From the NCBI GenBank assembly GCA_014084085.1, contig NPFB01000021.1:373863-424921 (forward strand): 51,059 bases of DNA, read 5' to 3'. Of this stretch, positions 1 through 8,625 are shown in pieces; the stretch's first letter is position 1, and each line of letters starts with the position of its first letter. The translations under genes and the position numbers were made by a program. Below the pieces are notes generated by a model. It saw nothing but the letters and a program-made list of their open reading frames with translations. It did no database searches and had not been told where the DNA came from. This DNA is from Hondaea fermentalgiana. Taxonomy: Eukaryota; Sar; Bigyra; Thraustochytrida; Thraustochytriidae.

Positions 1-2
1 GA

Positions 3-53
<51 letters not shown>
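1..53. repeat. (GAAA)n microsatellite
   Basis: An almost perfect tetranucleotide run opens the window, so its true length is unknown. It lies about 350 bases upstream of the ARPC1 start and is part of a purine-rich, then very GC-rich, 5' region. Confidence 0.98.
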
Positions 54-401
54 CAAGAAGCAGAAAGATAGAGTGCAGAGCTCCCGCGCCTCGCCAAGGC
101 AGCGAGGCGAAGCGAGCGAGCAAACCAGATCGCGCGACCCGAGCGAGCCCGCCGCCGCACGCTCGCGCGCCTGCACGCCGCCCGCGCAGGAGAGCCCGCC
201 GCCGCCGCCGCCGCCGCCGCGCCGCGTCCGCGCAGCAGCGCTCCGCAGGCAGGGAGGCCCGTCGCCGGGCGCGAGATCGAGAGATCGAGCGAGGGAGGGC
301 GCGAAGAGCGCGAGCGGGGGAAAGAAGGACCGCCGAAGGTCGGGCGGTTCTTGAAGGCCGGGCAGAGCGGATCGGGCGCGCGCGCGAGCGGCAGGGAGAG
401 G
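54..401 (+). other. GC-rich upstream/5' UTR region of ARPC1
   Basis: This stretch is dominated by C/G and includes a (CCG)n run near 197-222. The open frames across it encode only Arg/Pro/Ser-rich low-complexity peptide and have no recognisable domain. It most likely holds the promoter and 5' UTR of the ARPC1 gene. No TATA box is evident. Confidence 0.5.
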
Positions 402-1553
402 ATGGGGCTGCTCAAGGTGAACACGACGGGCATCACGTGCCACGCGTGGAGCCCGGACCGCAAGCGCATCGCGGTGTGCGAAAACTCGGAAAAGGTCTTC
501 ATCTACAAGGACGCGGACAAGCCGGACCCCGCGCAGTGGGTCAAGGAGCACGAGCTCGTCGGCCATGACCTCGTGGTGACGGCCATCGACTGGTCGCCCG
601 TCCACAACAAGATCGTCACGTGCTCGCACGACCGCAACGCCTTCGTGTGGACCCTCGGCAATGGCGAGTGGAAGCCGAGTCTGTCCATTCTGCGCATCAA
701 CCGGGCCGCCCTTGACGTTAAGTGGTCGCCCGACGGCAAAAAGTTTGCAGTGGCGAGCGGCGCCAAGGTCGTCCCCGTGTGCCACTACGAGACCCACAAC
801 GACTGGTGGATCTCGAAAATGATCAAAAAGCACAAGTCCACTGTCACCAGCGTCGCCTGGCATCCGAACAGCCAGCTTCTCGCCACGGGCAGCACCGACT
901 TCCGCTGCCGCATTTTCTCCGCCTTCATTTCCGACTTTGATCAGGGCGTGGACTCGGTGCTGGGCGACACTTCCAAGCACGCTTTCGGCGACCTTCTCAC
1001 GGAGTTTGATGCCTCAAACGGCTGGGTCAGCGACGTCGCGTTCTCGCCCAGCGGCGACAGGCTTGCGTTCGTGGGCCACGATTCGTCGGTGAGCTTTGTG
1101 ACCTTTGATGGCTCCGGTTCCCCCATGTGCCAGACCCTCAAGTCGAGCCATCTGCCCAATTCGGTGGTGATGTTTCTTAGTGACGAGGTTGTCGTCGCCG
1201 CAGGGCACGAGTTCAACCCTGAAGTCTACCAGCTTGGCAGGGGCAATGCGTTTGAATGCCTCGGCTTCGTCGACCAAAAGGGCTCGGGGGGCGCGTCAAG
1301 CGTCAAGAAGGCCGCCTCCAACTTTAGCGCAGCCCGTAACATTTGGGCCAACAAGACGACACGCGGCACCGAGGTCAACGATGGCGCGCAAGATCTCTGG
1401 ACCCGCCATCACAATGCCATTACGGACATCCAGCCCTACTCTGATACGCAGCACTCGATCAAGATTGACTCCTTTTCTACCTCGGGTCTTGACGGCCGCA
1501 TCAACATTTGGACCTCGTCGGATTTGGGTAAGGTGTCCAAGCTTTCTCTTTAA
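402..1553 (+). CDS. ARPC1: Arp2/3 complex subunit 1 (ARPC1/p40), WD40 propeller
   Basis: This is the WD40 subunit of the Arp2/3 complex, which nucleates branched actin filaments at the cell cortex. The 383-residue product matches the usual length of about 370. It starts with an ITCHAWSPDRKRIAV repeat and contains the family-specific stretches IDWSPVHNKIVTCSHDRNAF, LRINRAALDVKWSPDGKKFA, ENDWW-like HNDWWISKMIKKH and DFRCRIFSAFI. It closes with a final repeat, STSGLDGRINIWTSSDL. The frame is open further upstream but only as Arg/Ser/Gly-rich sequence, and the ATG at 402 is the first one aligning with the family N-terminus (MGLLKVNTTGITCHAW). No intron is needed. The next gene is convergent, with 474 bases between. 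Confidence 0.97.
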   Translation: MGLLKVNTTGITCHAWSPDRKRIAVCENSEKVFIYKDADKPDPAQWVKEHELVGHDLVVTAIDWSPVHNKIVTCSHDRNAFVWTLGNGEWKPSLSILRINRAALDVKWSPDGKKFAVASGAKVVPVCHYETHNDWWISKMIKKHKSTVTSVAWHPNSQLLATGSTDFRCRIFSAFISDFDQGVDSVLGDTSKHAFGDLLTEFDASNGWVSDVAFSPSGDRLAFVGHDSSVSFVTFDGSGSPMCQTLKSSHLPNSVVMFLSDEVVVAAGHEFNPEVYQLGRGNAFECLGFVDQKGSGGASSVKKAASNFSAARNIWANKTTRGTEVNDGAQDLWTRHHNAITDIQPYSDTQHSIKIDSFSTSGLDGRINIWTSSDLGKVSKLSL

Positions 1554-2027
1554 GGCGGGTGCTCAGCTGCCTCTCTCCCTCTCTCTCTTTCTCTCTCTTT
1601 TCTCTTTCTCTCTTGCCCTTTTCCGCTTCGCATCATTTATCCCTCTTTTCATCTTTTCTTTCCTTAGCTACCACTTCTACTTTTGAGCTTATGGTGCAAT
1701 GTTCATTCGATTTGTGTCTGTAGCAATGCAAGCCCTGCCAACTTACTTGTAGGTACTCAGGAACCTCTCCTTCTTCTCTACTGCCTTCACACGGTAATAG
1801 TCTTGTACATTCGTACGCGTCGCGAGCGGCATCAAGAGTTTCATCATGATGAAAGGCCTAGATAGCAATCTTTCAAGGTCAGAAGGCCAATTTATGTTCT
1901 CGCAGAGGTTCATCCCGAACTGATGCACATTTTATCACAATGAAAAATTATCGAAAAAAGCATTGGCAATCGAAAAAGATAGCGAGCCCCCTGTTGCGTT
2001 GTTTACACCAGCAAATCCGCGCCCACA
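1554..2027. other. convergent 3' intergenic region
   Basis: This lies between two convergent genes. It begins with a CT-rich tract (about 1568-1680) that probably belongs to the ARPC1 3' UTR and then becomes AT-richer. I see no gene or RNA in it. Confidence 0.5.
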
Positions 2028-2735
2028 TTAATCCTCAGCACCGCCACCGTCTCCGCCCCCGGAAGCAGCTCCAGCAGCGGCTGCAGCTGCAGATGCTGCA
2101 GCCTTTTCGTCAACTGTCGGTGCAAGCTGTACCGGAGCCACCTGGAAGACAAGTTGCATGCTCATGAGCAAAATGTATGCAAAGACCGCGGCACTCAAAA
2201 GAAAGAGGAGTTTGACCATCGTGGAATCTTGACCACCAATTAGGTCTCGCATTGCTCCTCGGAGCCAATTGCCGCCGCCACCGCTGCTCCCCCCGCCACC
2301 GCTGCTTCTAGATTTGGATGATCTGCCCTTGCTCTTGCTGCTTCCCGCAATTGGAATAGCCACTTCGTCCGCGCTCTTCTTACTACTGCCCTTGTCCTTG
2401 GATTTGCGAGAGGTGACTGCTTTTCCTGACGACTTGGATCCTGCGTGCGAGATCGCGAGCTCATGTGCTGCTGTCGCGTTGCCAATGCCGGCATTTTCAC
2501 GTTCACGCTTCACTTCAAGTTCCTCAGGTACTGCCACCGCCACCGGCTCTGCGCTCTTGGCGCCCAAGGTCTCGGCCTCGCGAGCGCTCAGGTTCGCCTG
2601 TGATTCGCTCGGCGCGGAGAAAGCCTGCGTCTCGGTGCCCGCCCTCAGTTGCCTTCGCGCCTTGGTGCCTCGTCGCAGCACTGGCAGTGTCGTAGTCGCC
2701 GTCGCGAGCCCGGTCCTCGCCGTTTGAGGCGGCAT
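2028..2735 (-). CDS. hypothetical single-pass membrane protein, Ser/Lys-rich
   Basis: The 235-residue product is not recognised as any family. It has a charged N-terminal half, then a Ser/Lys/Gly-rich stretch (about residues 100-160, with repeated SSKSKGRSSKS-type units). One clear hydrophobic helix follows at about residues 174-196 (VKLLFLLSAAVFAYILLMSM). A roughly 38-residue Ala/Gly tail ends in acidic residues. There is no signal peptide, so the likely topology is a basic cytosolic N-terminus with a short lumenal or extracellular tail, close to a tail-anchored protein. The start is the first ATG of the frame. The long open frame and the single TM helix support a real gene. Antisense frames here are Pro/Leu-rich shadows. 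Function unknown. Confidence 0.6.
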   Translation of the reverse strand: MPPQTARTGLATATTTLPVLRRGTKARRQLRAGTETQAFSAPSESQANLSAREAETLGAKSAEPVAVAVPEELEVKRERENAGIGNATAAHELAISHAGSKSSGKAVTSRKSKDKGSSKKSADEVAIPIAGSSKSKGRSSKSRSSGGGGSSGGGGNWLRGAMRDLIGGQDSTMVKLLFLLSAAVFAYILLMSMQLVFQVAPVQLAPTVDEKAAASAAAAAAGAASGGGDGGGAED

Positions 2736-2828
2736 CGTCTCGGGGGTCCTTCAAGCCGCTAGGTCAGCCGAGTGTTTGCTGCTTGCTTGCTTGCGTTGCG
2801 CGTGCGCGCTAGACGGAGCCGCAGAGGG

Positions 2829-3510
2829 TCAAGGCCGTGTCTGGCCGACGCGTAGCGGCCGTCCTCGCCTCGCCTCGCCTTGCCTCGCCAGCGGCGGCGC
2901 TGCTTCGACCACTTGAAGTTCACCACCGTATGTATGTATGTGATTTGCTAGCAAGAGTTGGCCTATACGTATACTATACTCCCCAGCAAATCGATCGATC
3001 GAGGCATTCTGGGTTAATTTTGACGAGACGAGGAGATTAGCAGCGACATACTCAATGGGATAAATGGTGAAGAAGCTAGAGAGTGAAGCAGCAATGGTGC
3101 CGAGAGTTCTCAGTTGATTGAACATTGATGATCTGTCTGTTGCAGACGAAAAAGAACGCGTGCTGGAGAGAAGATTTGGATTGAGGGGTCTAAAGTTCTC
3201 GCGTCGACTTACCGTATCATCTCCAGGGCCAAGATCCCAAAACGATGGCGAAGAACTTGATTGTGATAAGGCGCCAGCTATAGAAAGTTGATCGATGCAT
3301 TATCCAATAGATAAATATCATAAATATCGTTCGGTAGACAATTGCTGCTCGCAATCGCAAATGCCATGCGCTACCGACCTTTTCCAGAGCTCTTGCGACT
3401 TTCGAACAGTGAGCCAGACTCGCCGATACATCAAGCGTCCTGCGTTCGACAATCAAATCTGACAGGATAAATTTGCACAGTTCATGCGCAAAACTCTGAC
3501 CAAATGACAC
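2829..3510 (-). CDS. possible small multi-exon gene (exons and frame uncertain)
   Basis: Read on the minus strand, this gap contains a textbook 50-nt intron: GTAAGT donor at 3212-3207 and a pyrimidine-rich CTTCTCTCCAG acceptor ending at 3163. A second possible intron runs from an AAG|GTCGGT donor at 3378 to a CTTTCTATAG acceptor ending at 3278. Joining about 3495-3379, 3277-3213 and 3162 onwards keeps one frame open (pieces such as CKFILSDLIVERRTL, then LAPYHNQVLRHRFG, then MFNQLRTLGTIAASLSSFF). A different donor four bases downstream gives another open frame (SPSFWDLGPGDDT) that stops soon after 3162. An upstream exon with an ATG is required, because a stop lies just 5' of 3510. I recognise no family. 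The splice signals are better supported than the protein. Confidence 0.3.
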
Positions 3511-3907
3511 TCAACCGACTAATGAAAGACAGGGCATGAACATGCGTCAGGTTTCGTAAGCATGCGCTTGGATCTGTCTCAGTAGCCAATGGGTCTGTCG
3601 CATAGCTTGCACATGATGCATGTGCACACATGCAACGGCATGCGACATTGGCATGCGACATCAAAGTATAGTAGTATCTCGGTCCAACCCAAACAGCGTT
3701 GTCCGACCGGCGCAGTTCTTCCTTCCTAGCCTAGCCGCCTTGCTTTGCCTTGCACATGTGAGCGCAAAGATCGGGCAAGCCAGGCAGAACGCTGCCACGG
3801 TTACGGCCGTCGCGTCGCGTCAGGGAATCAACCAACAAGGTCGCAAGGCCACGCAAAGACAGTTACGTCGTCGAGCTCGCACGGCAAGCAGCGCGTGCAA
3901 GATAGTC

Positions 3908-4810
3908 ATGACGATGAAATTGTTGGCCAGAGCGTCACGAAGCACGATGCCTCGCGTCGCGCCTCGACTTCACCACGTCCGGTGTCTCTCGCAGGCAGCG
4001 CCAACGACCGTGGTCACCTCAAAGGCGGCGACTAGCGAGCTCAAGGTCGAGCTCTATGAGGAGGGCAAGCTCGCCAAGGTGAGCTTTAACAGGCCCGAGC
4101 GAATGAATGCTCTTAGCTTTGAGATGGGAGATGCCCTGCTCAAACTGGACAAGGCTCTGGAGGATTCTGTACTTGCCGTGGTACTTACTGGAGAGGGAGG
4201 GCGTGCCTTCAGTACGGGCCGAGACCTCAAGGATAGCAAACATCACACCAAGGAGCAAGCTGCGAGCTACATGCGACTTGCCAGAGACTCCGTTTTAGCG
4301 ACGCGAGCTATGTCTCGACCCACCATTGCTGCCATCACTGGCTATGCCTTTGGATGGGGTATCGAGATGTCCCTCGCCTGTGATTTGCGTGTCGTTCAGG
4401 CAGAGTCCACACTCTGTCTGCCGGAGACGGCTCTTGGCATCTTTCCGGGCGCCATGGGCACGGTACTTTTGCCGCGGATTGTCGGCCCCGCGGTCGCCAG
4501 AGACCTTATTCTAACGAGCCGACGCTTCGATGGGCAAGAGGCCTTCGAGCTTGGCCTTGCCAACCGGGTTGCCAAAGGTGCCGAGCAAACGGTACAGACG
4601 GCTATGGACCTTGGTGCGCACATTAGCAAAATGGGACCTCTCGGCGTCAAAGCTGCGCGTATTGTCATCGACCAGGGACTCGATATGTCCTTCAAGGACC
4701 ACGCCTTGCTTTCTGATGAGCACCGCTTTCCTTTGAACGATTCGGAGGACTTTAAAGAGGCGCTGGCTGCCTTTGCAGAGGGACGCAAGCCCGTTTTCAA
4801 GGGTTGCTGA
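3908..4810 (+). CDS. enoyl-CoA hydratase/isomerase (crotonase) family, mitochondrial
   Basis: This is a crotonase-fold acyl-CoA enzyme of 300 residues. An Arg/Ser-rich, acid-free N-terminus (MKLLARASRSTMPRVAPRLH) looks like a mitochondrial presequence. The fold follows: VSFNRPERMNALSFEM (NRPxxxNAL), then the oxyanion-hole segment FSTGRDLKD, then GYAFGWGIEMSLACDLRVV and LPETALGIFPGAMG. The two glutamates, E153 (in GWGIE) and E173 (in LPETALG), are 20 residues apart, the same spacing as the catalytic pair E144/E164 of rat crotonase, so hydratase chemistry is plausible. It resembles AUH-type (methylglutaconyl-CoA hydratase) proteins, but the exact substrate cannot be read. One oddity is GWG in place of the common GGG. 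The frame is open upstream, but the ATG at 3908 (or 3914) fits the targeting peptide best. The gene converges on the WD40 gene, 133 bases away. Confidence 0.92.
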   Translation: MTMKLLARASRSTMPRVAPRLHHVRCLSQAAPTTVVTSKAATSELKVELYEEGKLAKVSFNRPERMNALSFEMGDALLKLDKALEDSVLAVVLTGEGGRAFSTGRDLKDSKHHTKEQAASYMRLARDSVLATRAMSRPTIAAITGYAFGWGIEMSLACDLRVVQAESTLCLPETALGIFPGAMGTVLLPRIVGPAVARDLILTSRRFDGQEAFELGLANRVAKGAEQTVQTAMDLGAHISKMGPLGVKAARIVIDQGLDMSFKDHALLSDEHRFPLNDSEDFKEALAAFAEGRKPVFKGC

Positions 4811-4943
4811 CGCGCAACTTGTTTCCTCACTCACATTCTTTTCAACCATTCGTGTAGGTGATAAAAATCTGAAAACACATCGAAAATTTCTTTATCAAGG
4901 AGTCATCGAATTTACCTTTTTCGATTCACTTTCATTGTTCTCC

Positions 4944-7900
4944 TCAGAACGGAACCGATAAAAGTTCGTGGATAAGCTTGCGGCGCTCCTCTTTAGGGTC
5001 AGCGCGACTAGCTCCATCATCCTGATCAGCATTGGCACCAACAATTCCGCCCAATAAGTCCTCTCGACGATCCTTGCTCTCAAGCTCATCGCTGCCCGGC
5101 CTCTCAGCATCAAGATGTGCCAATTCTACGTCAGTGTTCTTCTCCTCACTTCCTTTCCCCCCATCTCTCTTGGATTTCATCAGTTCGTTCTCTGCCACAT
5201 CCTTTTCTTCTTCGCCATTGACTTCTTCTTCTTCTTCTTCCTCGTCAAATTTAGGCGCCATGGCAAGTTGCAACGTGCGGCGATGACGTTGCGACCTCTT
5301 GAGAGTCTCGTCGAGCACAGGTCTTGTGATCGGGACATTCCAAAACGGGCTCCTCGCAATCCCGCGTCCAGCGCCTGTGATGAGCGACCCGTAAGGAGCA
5401 CCATTTTTCAGCCCAAATGCCTTGACGCCACAGTCATAGCTCGTCGTAACGACGAGTTGTAATTTTGTGGAAATGTCGATGCAGGTGATTCCATCCTCGT
5501 GAGCGCTGGAATGGGTCCAGACTTCTTCGCAGAGAATCTCGTTCGTGGCTGAACGTGAGATTCGATGCGTGCGAATGGATCCGTACTCGTCTCCCGTGAC
5601 AAGAAGACCCGAGGCCTCGTCCCACTTCATGCTCAGAACTACGCTCAACTCGGAGCTCTCGGCTCCTTCTTGCTGGCGCAAATTCGGAACCTCCAGTTCA
5701 ACATCGCCGCCGTGGTCCACCAGAGGAACTGTCCAAAAGGACAGCACGCTGGAGCGGTCAGCCGCGACTAAACATTGCGCCCCTGGAAGGAAGCGGACGG
5801 ATGTCAAGTCTGCCGAGCAAAACACCTTGCCGTGCAATTTCCCGCTTTCAAAATTCCAAAACCTGACAGACTTGTCCAATGATCCGGTCGCAATGAGCGC
5901 CTCTTTTGCATTGTAGTCAGTGCACGAAATGTCTCCCTCATGCAAGAACAGACGATCCATTTCTCGCAACTTGAAGCCGCGATCAGGATCAAACTCGCTA
6001 TGAAGAACAACAGTTCGGTCCCAGGACACAGAAAGTACTACCTTGTGTCCAATGCAATACATGATCTGCGAGACTTCTGCAGCATGGCGGTCCAGTGTCT
6101 TCATGAGCGCCCCCGTCGTGTAATTGAACACGTGAATGTTACCCGCGTGATCTCCCAACAGGAATTTACGCTGTCTGTCGTCCATGCACATGGTGGTCAC
6201 ATCGCTCGACATCAGATTCTCAAATCGACGAAGTTGCTTGCCCGTGAAAAGGTCCCACACCTTGACGCTGCGTCCCGTCGCGGTGATGATGGTTAGCGAG
6301 ACCGTATTAATGCAGGCTGCGATGACGGGCATGTCTTCCGCGACCATGTCGGTAACAGGGTCGCACTGGTCGAAAAGTTCCACAGACCTAGCCCCCGCCA
6401 CGACGCGACTCATGTACGAGGCCACATTGCCCTTGTGCGAGCTCTGCTCAGGACTGCAGCTCGTCGTCGATAGTCCCGTCGAGTGCCGCTTGCCTTGCTG
6501 CTGCTGCTGTTGCTGCTGTTGCTCCTGCTGACGTTGGCGCTCTCTTTCCCGCTCAGCCTGCTGCATATCGAATCCTCGCGCAATTACAAACGAAGACATG
6601 CCTTCAAGAGGATGCGGAGGGTCGTCTGTGAACGTCTGTAGACACCGGAACGTTCGCAAATCCCACATTTTAAAGGTGCCGCTGGCGTCACCCGTGACAA
6701 TTTCATGCGCCGATCCTGGAACCCCGCGAATGTCCACGAGAGAGTCCTGATGACCTTTGAGTCGGTATGTCAGCGTCGCCGAAAACGGTGTCCAAACGTA
6801 CGCCTCGTGATCGATACCTCCCGTGACGAGCAGCTGATGCTCTTTGTTGAACATTGCCGCGTAGACACCGTTTTCGTGACCAGAGAGCCGCTGTCGCTTC
6901 GCGCACATGTGTAAATCCCAAATGTACACCTGCGAGTCCATCCCGCCCGAGGCAATGCAGTCGAGGTCATCGAGATGAACCAGACAACTAGCAATGTCCT
7001 TGTGAGCATTGGGTATGCAAGCTGTTTCGGTTCGGGCGTCCACGTTCCATGCGTGTACAAGACCCATAACACTAGCACTAAAGAGCATGCGATGTCGATC
7101 GACCCAACACAGGGCCGCCTGCACATGCGGAGTGGGCCACGAAGACTTGACGGAAAATTGGCGCTCGCCAGGGGCCAGATCCCAGAGACAAATCGTAGAG
7201 TTTGAGCAGGCTGTTGCAAGTGCACCGGGGACCAATCGCGAGCCTCGTCTCACGTTGCTCTTGACGTATTCCGCGCAAATCGGGATACCCTTGTACCCTT
7301 GGAGTCTCCCAAGCGAGCTGGAAAAGTCTTGCGCATCGTACAAATGAATAGTTTTCGTATGATTTCGCAAAATAGCGACGGTGTCAAGTTCGTCAATGTA
7401 AAGCATGTGCTTGACTGCATTTTCCTCGGTTGGTCGGTTGTCCTCCAAGTCTGGGACATATTTGAAGGGGACCATGTAGTTATCTGCCGCAACACTTCCG
7501 GAAGTTTGGTCGGTGGTGAACACGGTCGACTTTTCAACAATGAAAGCCGTCAGCTCGTCCCACTCCATCGTCCCGTCTCCGTTGACATCGATTTCCTGGA
7601 AAAGCTCGCAAAGATCGCCCTCGCACATTCGCGGCAGATGGCATTTCATGATGTTTACAAACTGCGCCAAGTCCACCTCACCGTCTCCGATCGTGTTAAA
7701 GTCGTTTTGCAGCTTTGCCATGGTTTCGAAATCGAGATGCTTCATGATTTTCTCCACAAGACTTTGCGTGTATGCTTTAATCATTGCACATTGCGATCGC
7801 GGAGATAAGTAGCTGTGTTTGCGCAGCAAACGCGTGCTCGCGTCGCTCTTCCCATCTAAACTATCGTCATCGTCTTCCTCCTCTTGGCCACTACTTTCGT

Positions 7901-8039
7901 CATCGCTGTCATTCTCGCTTGTGGATGTCGTTGCGCTTCCCGCAATAGAAAACGTGACTCTTGATGCCCTGTTTTCGAGCGTCTCGGCGTCCTTTTCCTC
8001 TCCGTTTCCGCCAAGCTGGAGACACACTTTCGAGGCCAT
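4944..8039 (-). CDS. EF-hand and WD40-repeat protein (WDR49/WDR64/WDY-like)
   Basis: The 1031-residue protein starts at the only ATG near the 5' end; the frame continues to 8150 without another ATG. The N-terminus is acidic and Ser-rich (DDESSGQEEEDDDD). An EF-hand pair lies at about residues 105-170. The first loop is degenerate (NTIGDGEVDLAQF). The second is canonical, DVNGDGTMEWDE at about 150-161, with Asp/Asn/Asp/Thr/Glu/Glu at the calcium positions. About a dozen WD repeats follow from near residue 200 (for example GHENGVYAAMFNKEHQLLVT and ASGGMDSQVYIWDLHM), interrupted by a poly-Gln tract at about 500-515, with an acidic tail. This order matches the animal and protist family that includes WDR49, WDR64, EFCAB8 and WDY, some of which are linked to cilia or testis. 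A calcium-responsive scaffold, possibly flagellar, is an inference supported by the presence of IFT56 further along. Confidence 0.92.
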   Translation of the reverse strand: MASKVCLQLGGNGEEKDAETLENRASRVTFSIAGSATTSTSENDSDDESSGQEEEDDDDSLDGKSDASTRLLRKHSYLSPRSQCAMIKAYTQSLVEKIMKHLDFETMAKLQNDFNTIGDGEVDLAQFVNIMKCHLPRMCEGDLCELFQEIDVNGDGTMEWDELTAFIVEKSTVFTTDQTSGSVAADNYMVPFKYVPDLEDNRPTEENAVKHMLYIDELDTVAILRNHTKTIHLYDAQDFSSSLGRLQGYKGIPICAEYVKSNVRRGSRLVPGALATACSNSTICLWDLAPGERQFSVKSSWPTPHVQAALCWVDRHRMLFSASVMGLVHAWNVDARTETACIPNAHKDIASCLVHLDDLDCIASGGMDSQVYIWDLHMCAKRQRLSGHENGVYAAMFNKEHQLLVTGGIDHEAYVWTPFSATLTYRLKGHQDSLVDIRGVPGSAHEIVTGDASGTFKMWDLRTFRCLQTFTDDPPHPLEGMSSFVIARGFDMQQAERERERQRQQEQQQQQQQQQGKRHSTGLSTTSCSPEQSSHKGNVASYMSRVVAGARSVELFDQCDPVTDMVAEDMPVIAACINTVSLTIITATGRSVKVWDLFTGKQLRRFENLMSSDVTTMCMDDRQRKFLLGDHAGNIHVFNYTTGALMKTLDRHAAEVSQIMYCIGHKVVLSVSWDRTVVLHSEFDPDRGFKLREMDRLFLHEGDISCTDYNAKEALIATGSLDKSVRFWNFESGKLHGKVFCSADLTSVRFLPGAQCLVAADRSSVLSFWTVPLVDHGGDVELEVPNLRQQEGAESSELSVVLSMKWDEASGLLVTGDEYGSIRTHRISRSATNEILCEEVWTHSSAHEDGITCIDISTKLQLVVTTSYDCGVKAFGLKNGAPYGSLITGAGRGIARSPFWNVPITRPVLDETLKRSQRHRRTLQLAMAPKFDEEEEEEEVNGEEEKDVAENELMKSKRDGGKGSEEKNTDVELAHLDAERPGSDELESKDRREDLLGGIVGANADQDDGASRADPKEERRKLIHELLSVPF
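6496..6530. repeat. (CTG)n tract, poly-Gln in the WD40 gene
   Basis: This triplet run, with one TTG and one CTC interruption type, encodes the glutamine stretch between two blocks of WD repeats on the minus strand. It probably sits in a loop and is likely length-polymorphic. Confidence 0.9.
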
Positions 8040-8625
8040 CCTGCTCTCCCGTGAATTCTTTTCCCTTTCGCGTGCGCCCCAGACGCGCGTTTTCACGATA
8101 CGCTTGCTTCTTCTACGATCTTCACGCGAACGTTGCCTGAAGAGGAGCAACCTGCATGCCTAATTCCTAAGAGCAAAAGAGGAAGGAGATGTCACTACTA
8201 TCTGACGCTAGATATTGATGATGATGAAGATGATGTGGATGATATATAAATGATGATGGACGAGATGAAGCCCAAGCGCTAGAGAGAGAGACCAAACCGA
8301 TGCAAACCTTATCCGTTAAGAACTTTTAGAACTTTTAGAGTTTTCAGAATACACCTGTCAAATAAAAAAAATAAATCTGGAGAGAGCCCATCATCATTGC
8401 AGATACCTAGCCTAGGCCTTGGGCGCCGGGGCAAGCACTCTCTCGCTCACTCTCCAGAAGGTTTAACGCGGCGTCCGCGCGCTGCGCGTGCGTGACCTGC
8501 CGTCCTTTCTCCCACGTTATCGTGGGGCACACCGTGAGCCGCGAGTGAACGAACCCTTCGTAGACCTTGCTTGAGCTACTTTACTTTCGGTGCGCGCAGA
8601 GCAGACCAGAGCAGAACAGAGCACG
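8040..8625. promoter_or_regulatory. divergent promoter region (WD40 gene / ATPase gene)
   Basis: This 586-base region separates the starts of two divergent genes. It contains a GATGAT-rich patch with a TATATAAAT element near 8241-8250 and an AT-rich patch at about 8325-8385, and it becomes GC-rich close to the downstream start. No coding sequence is seen. Core promoter function is inferred from position. Confidence 0.4.
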
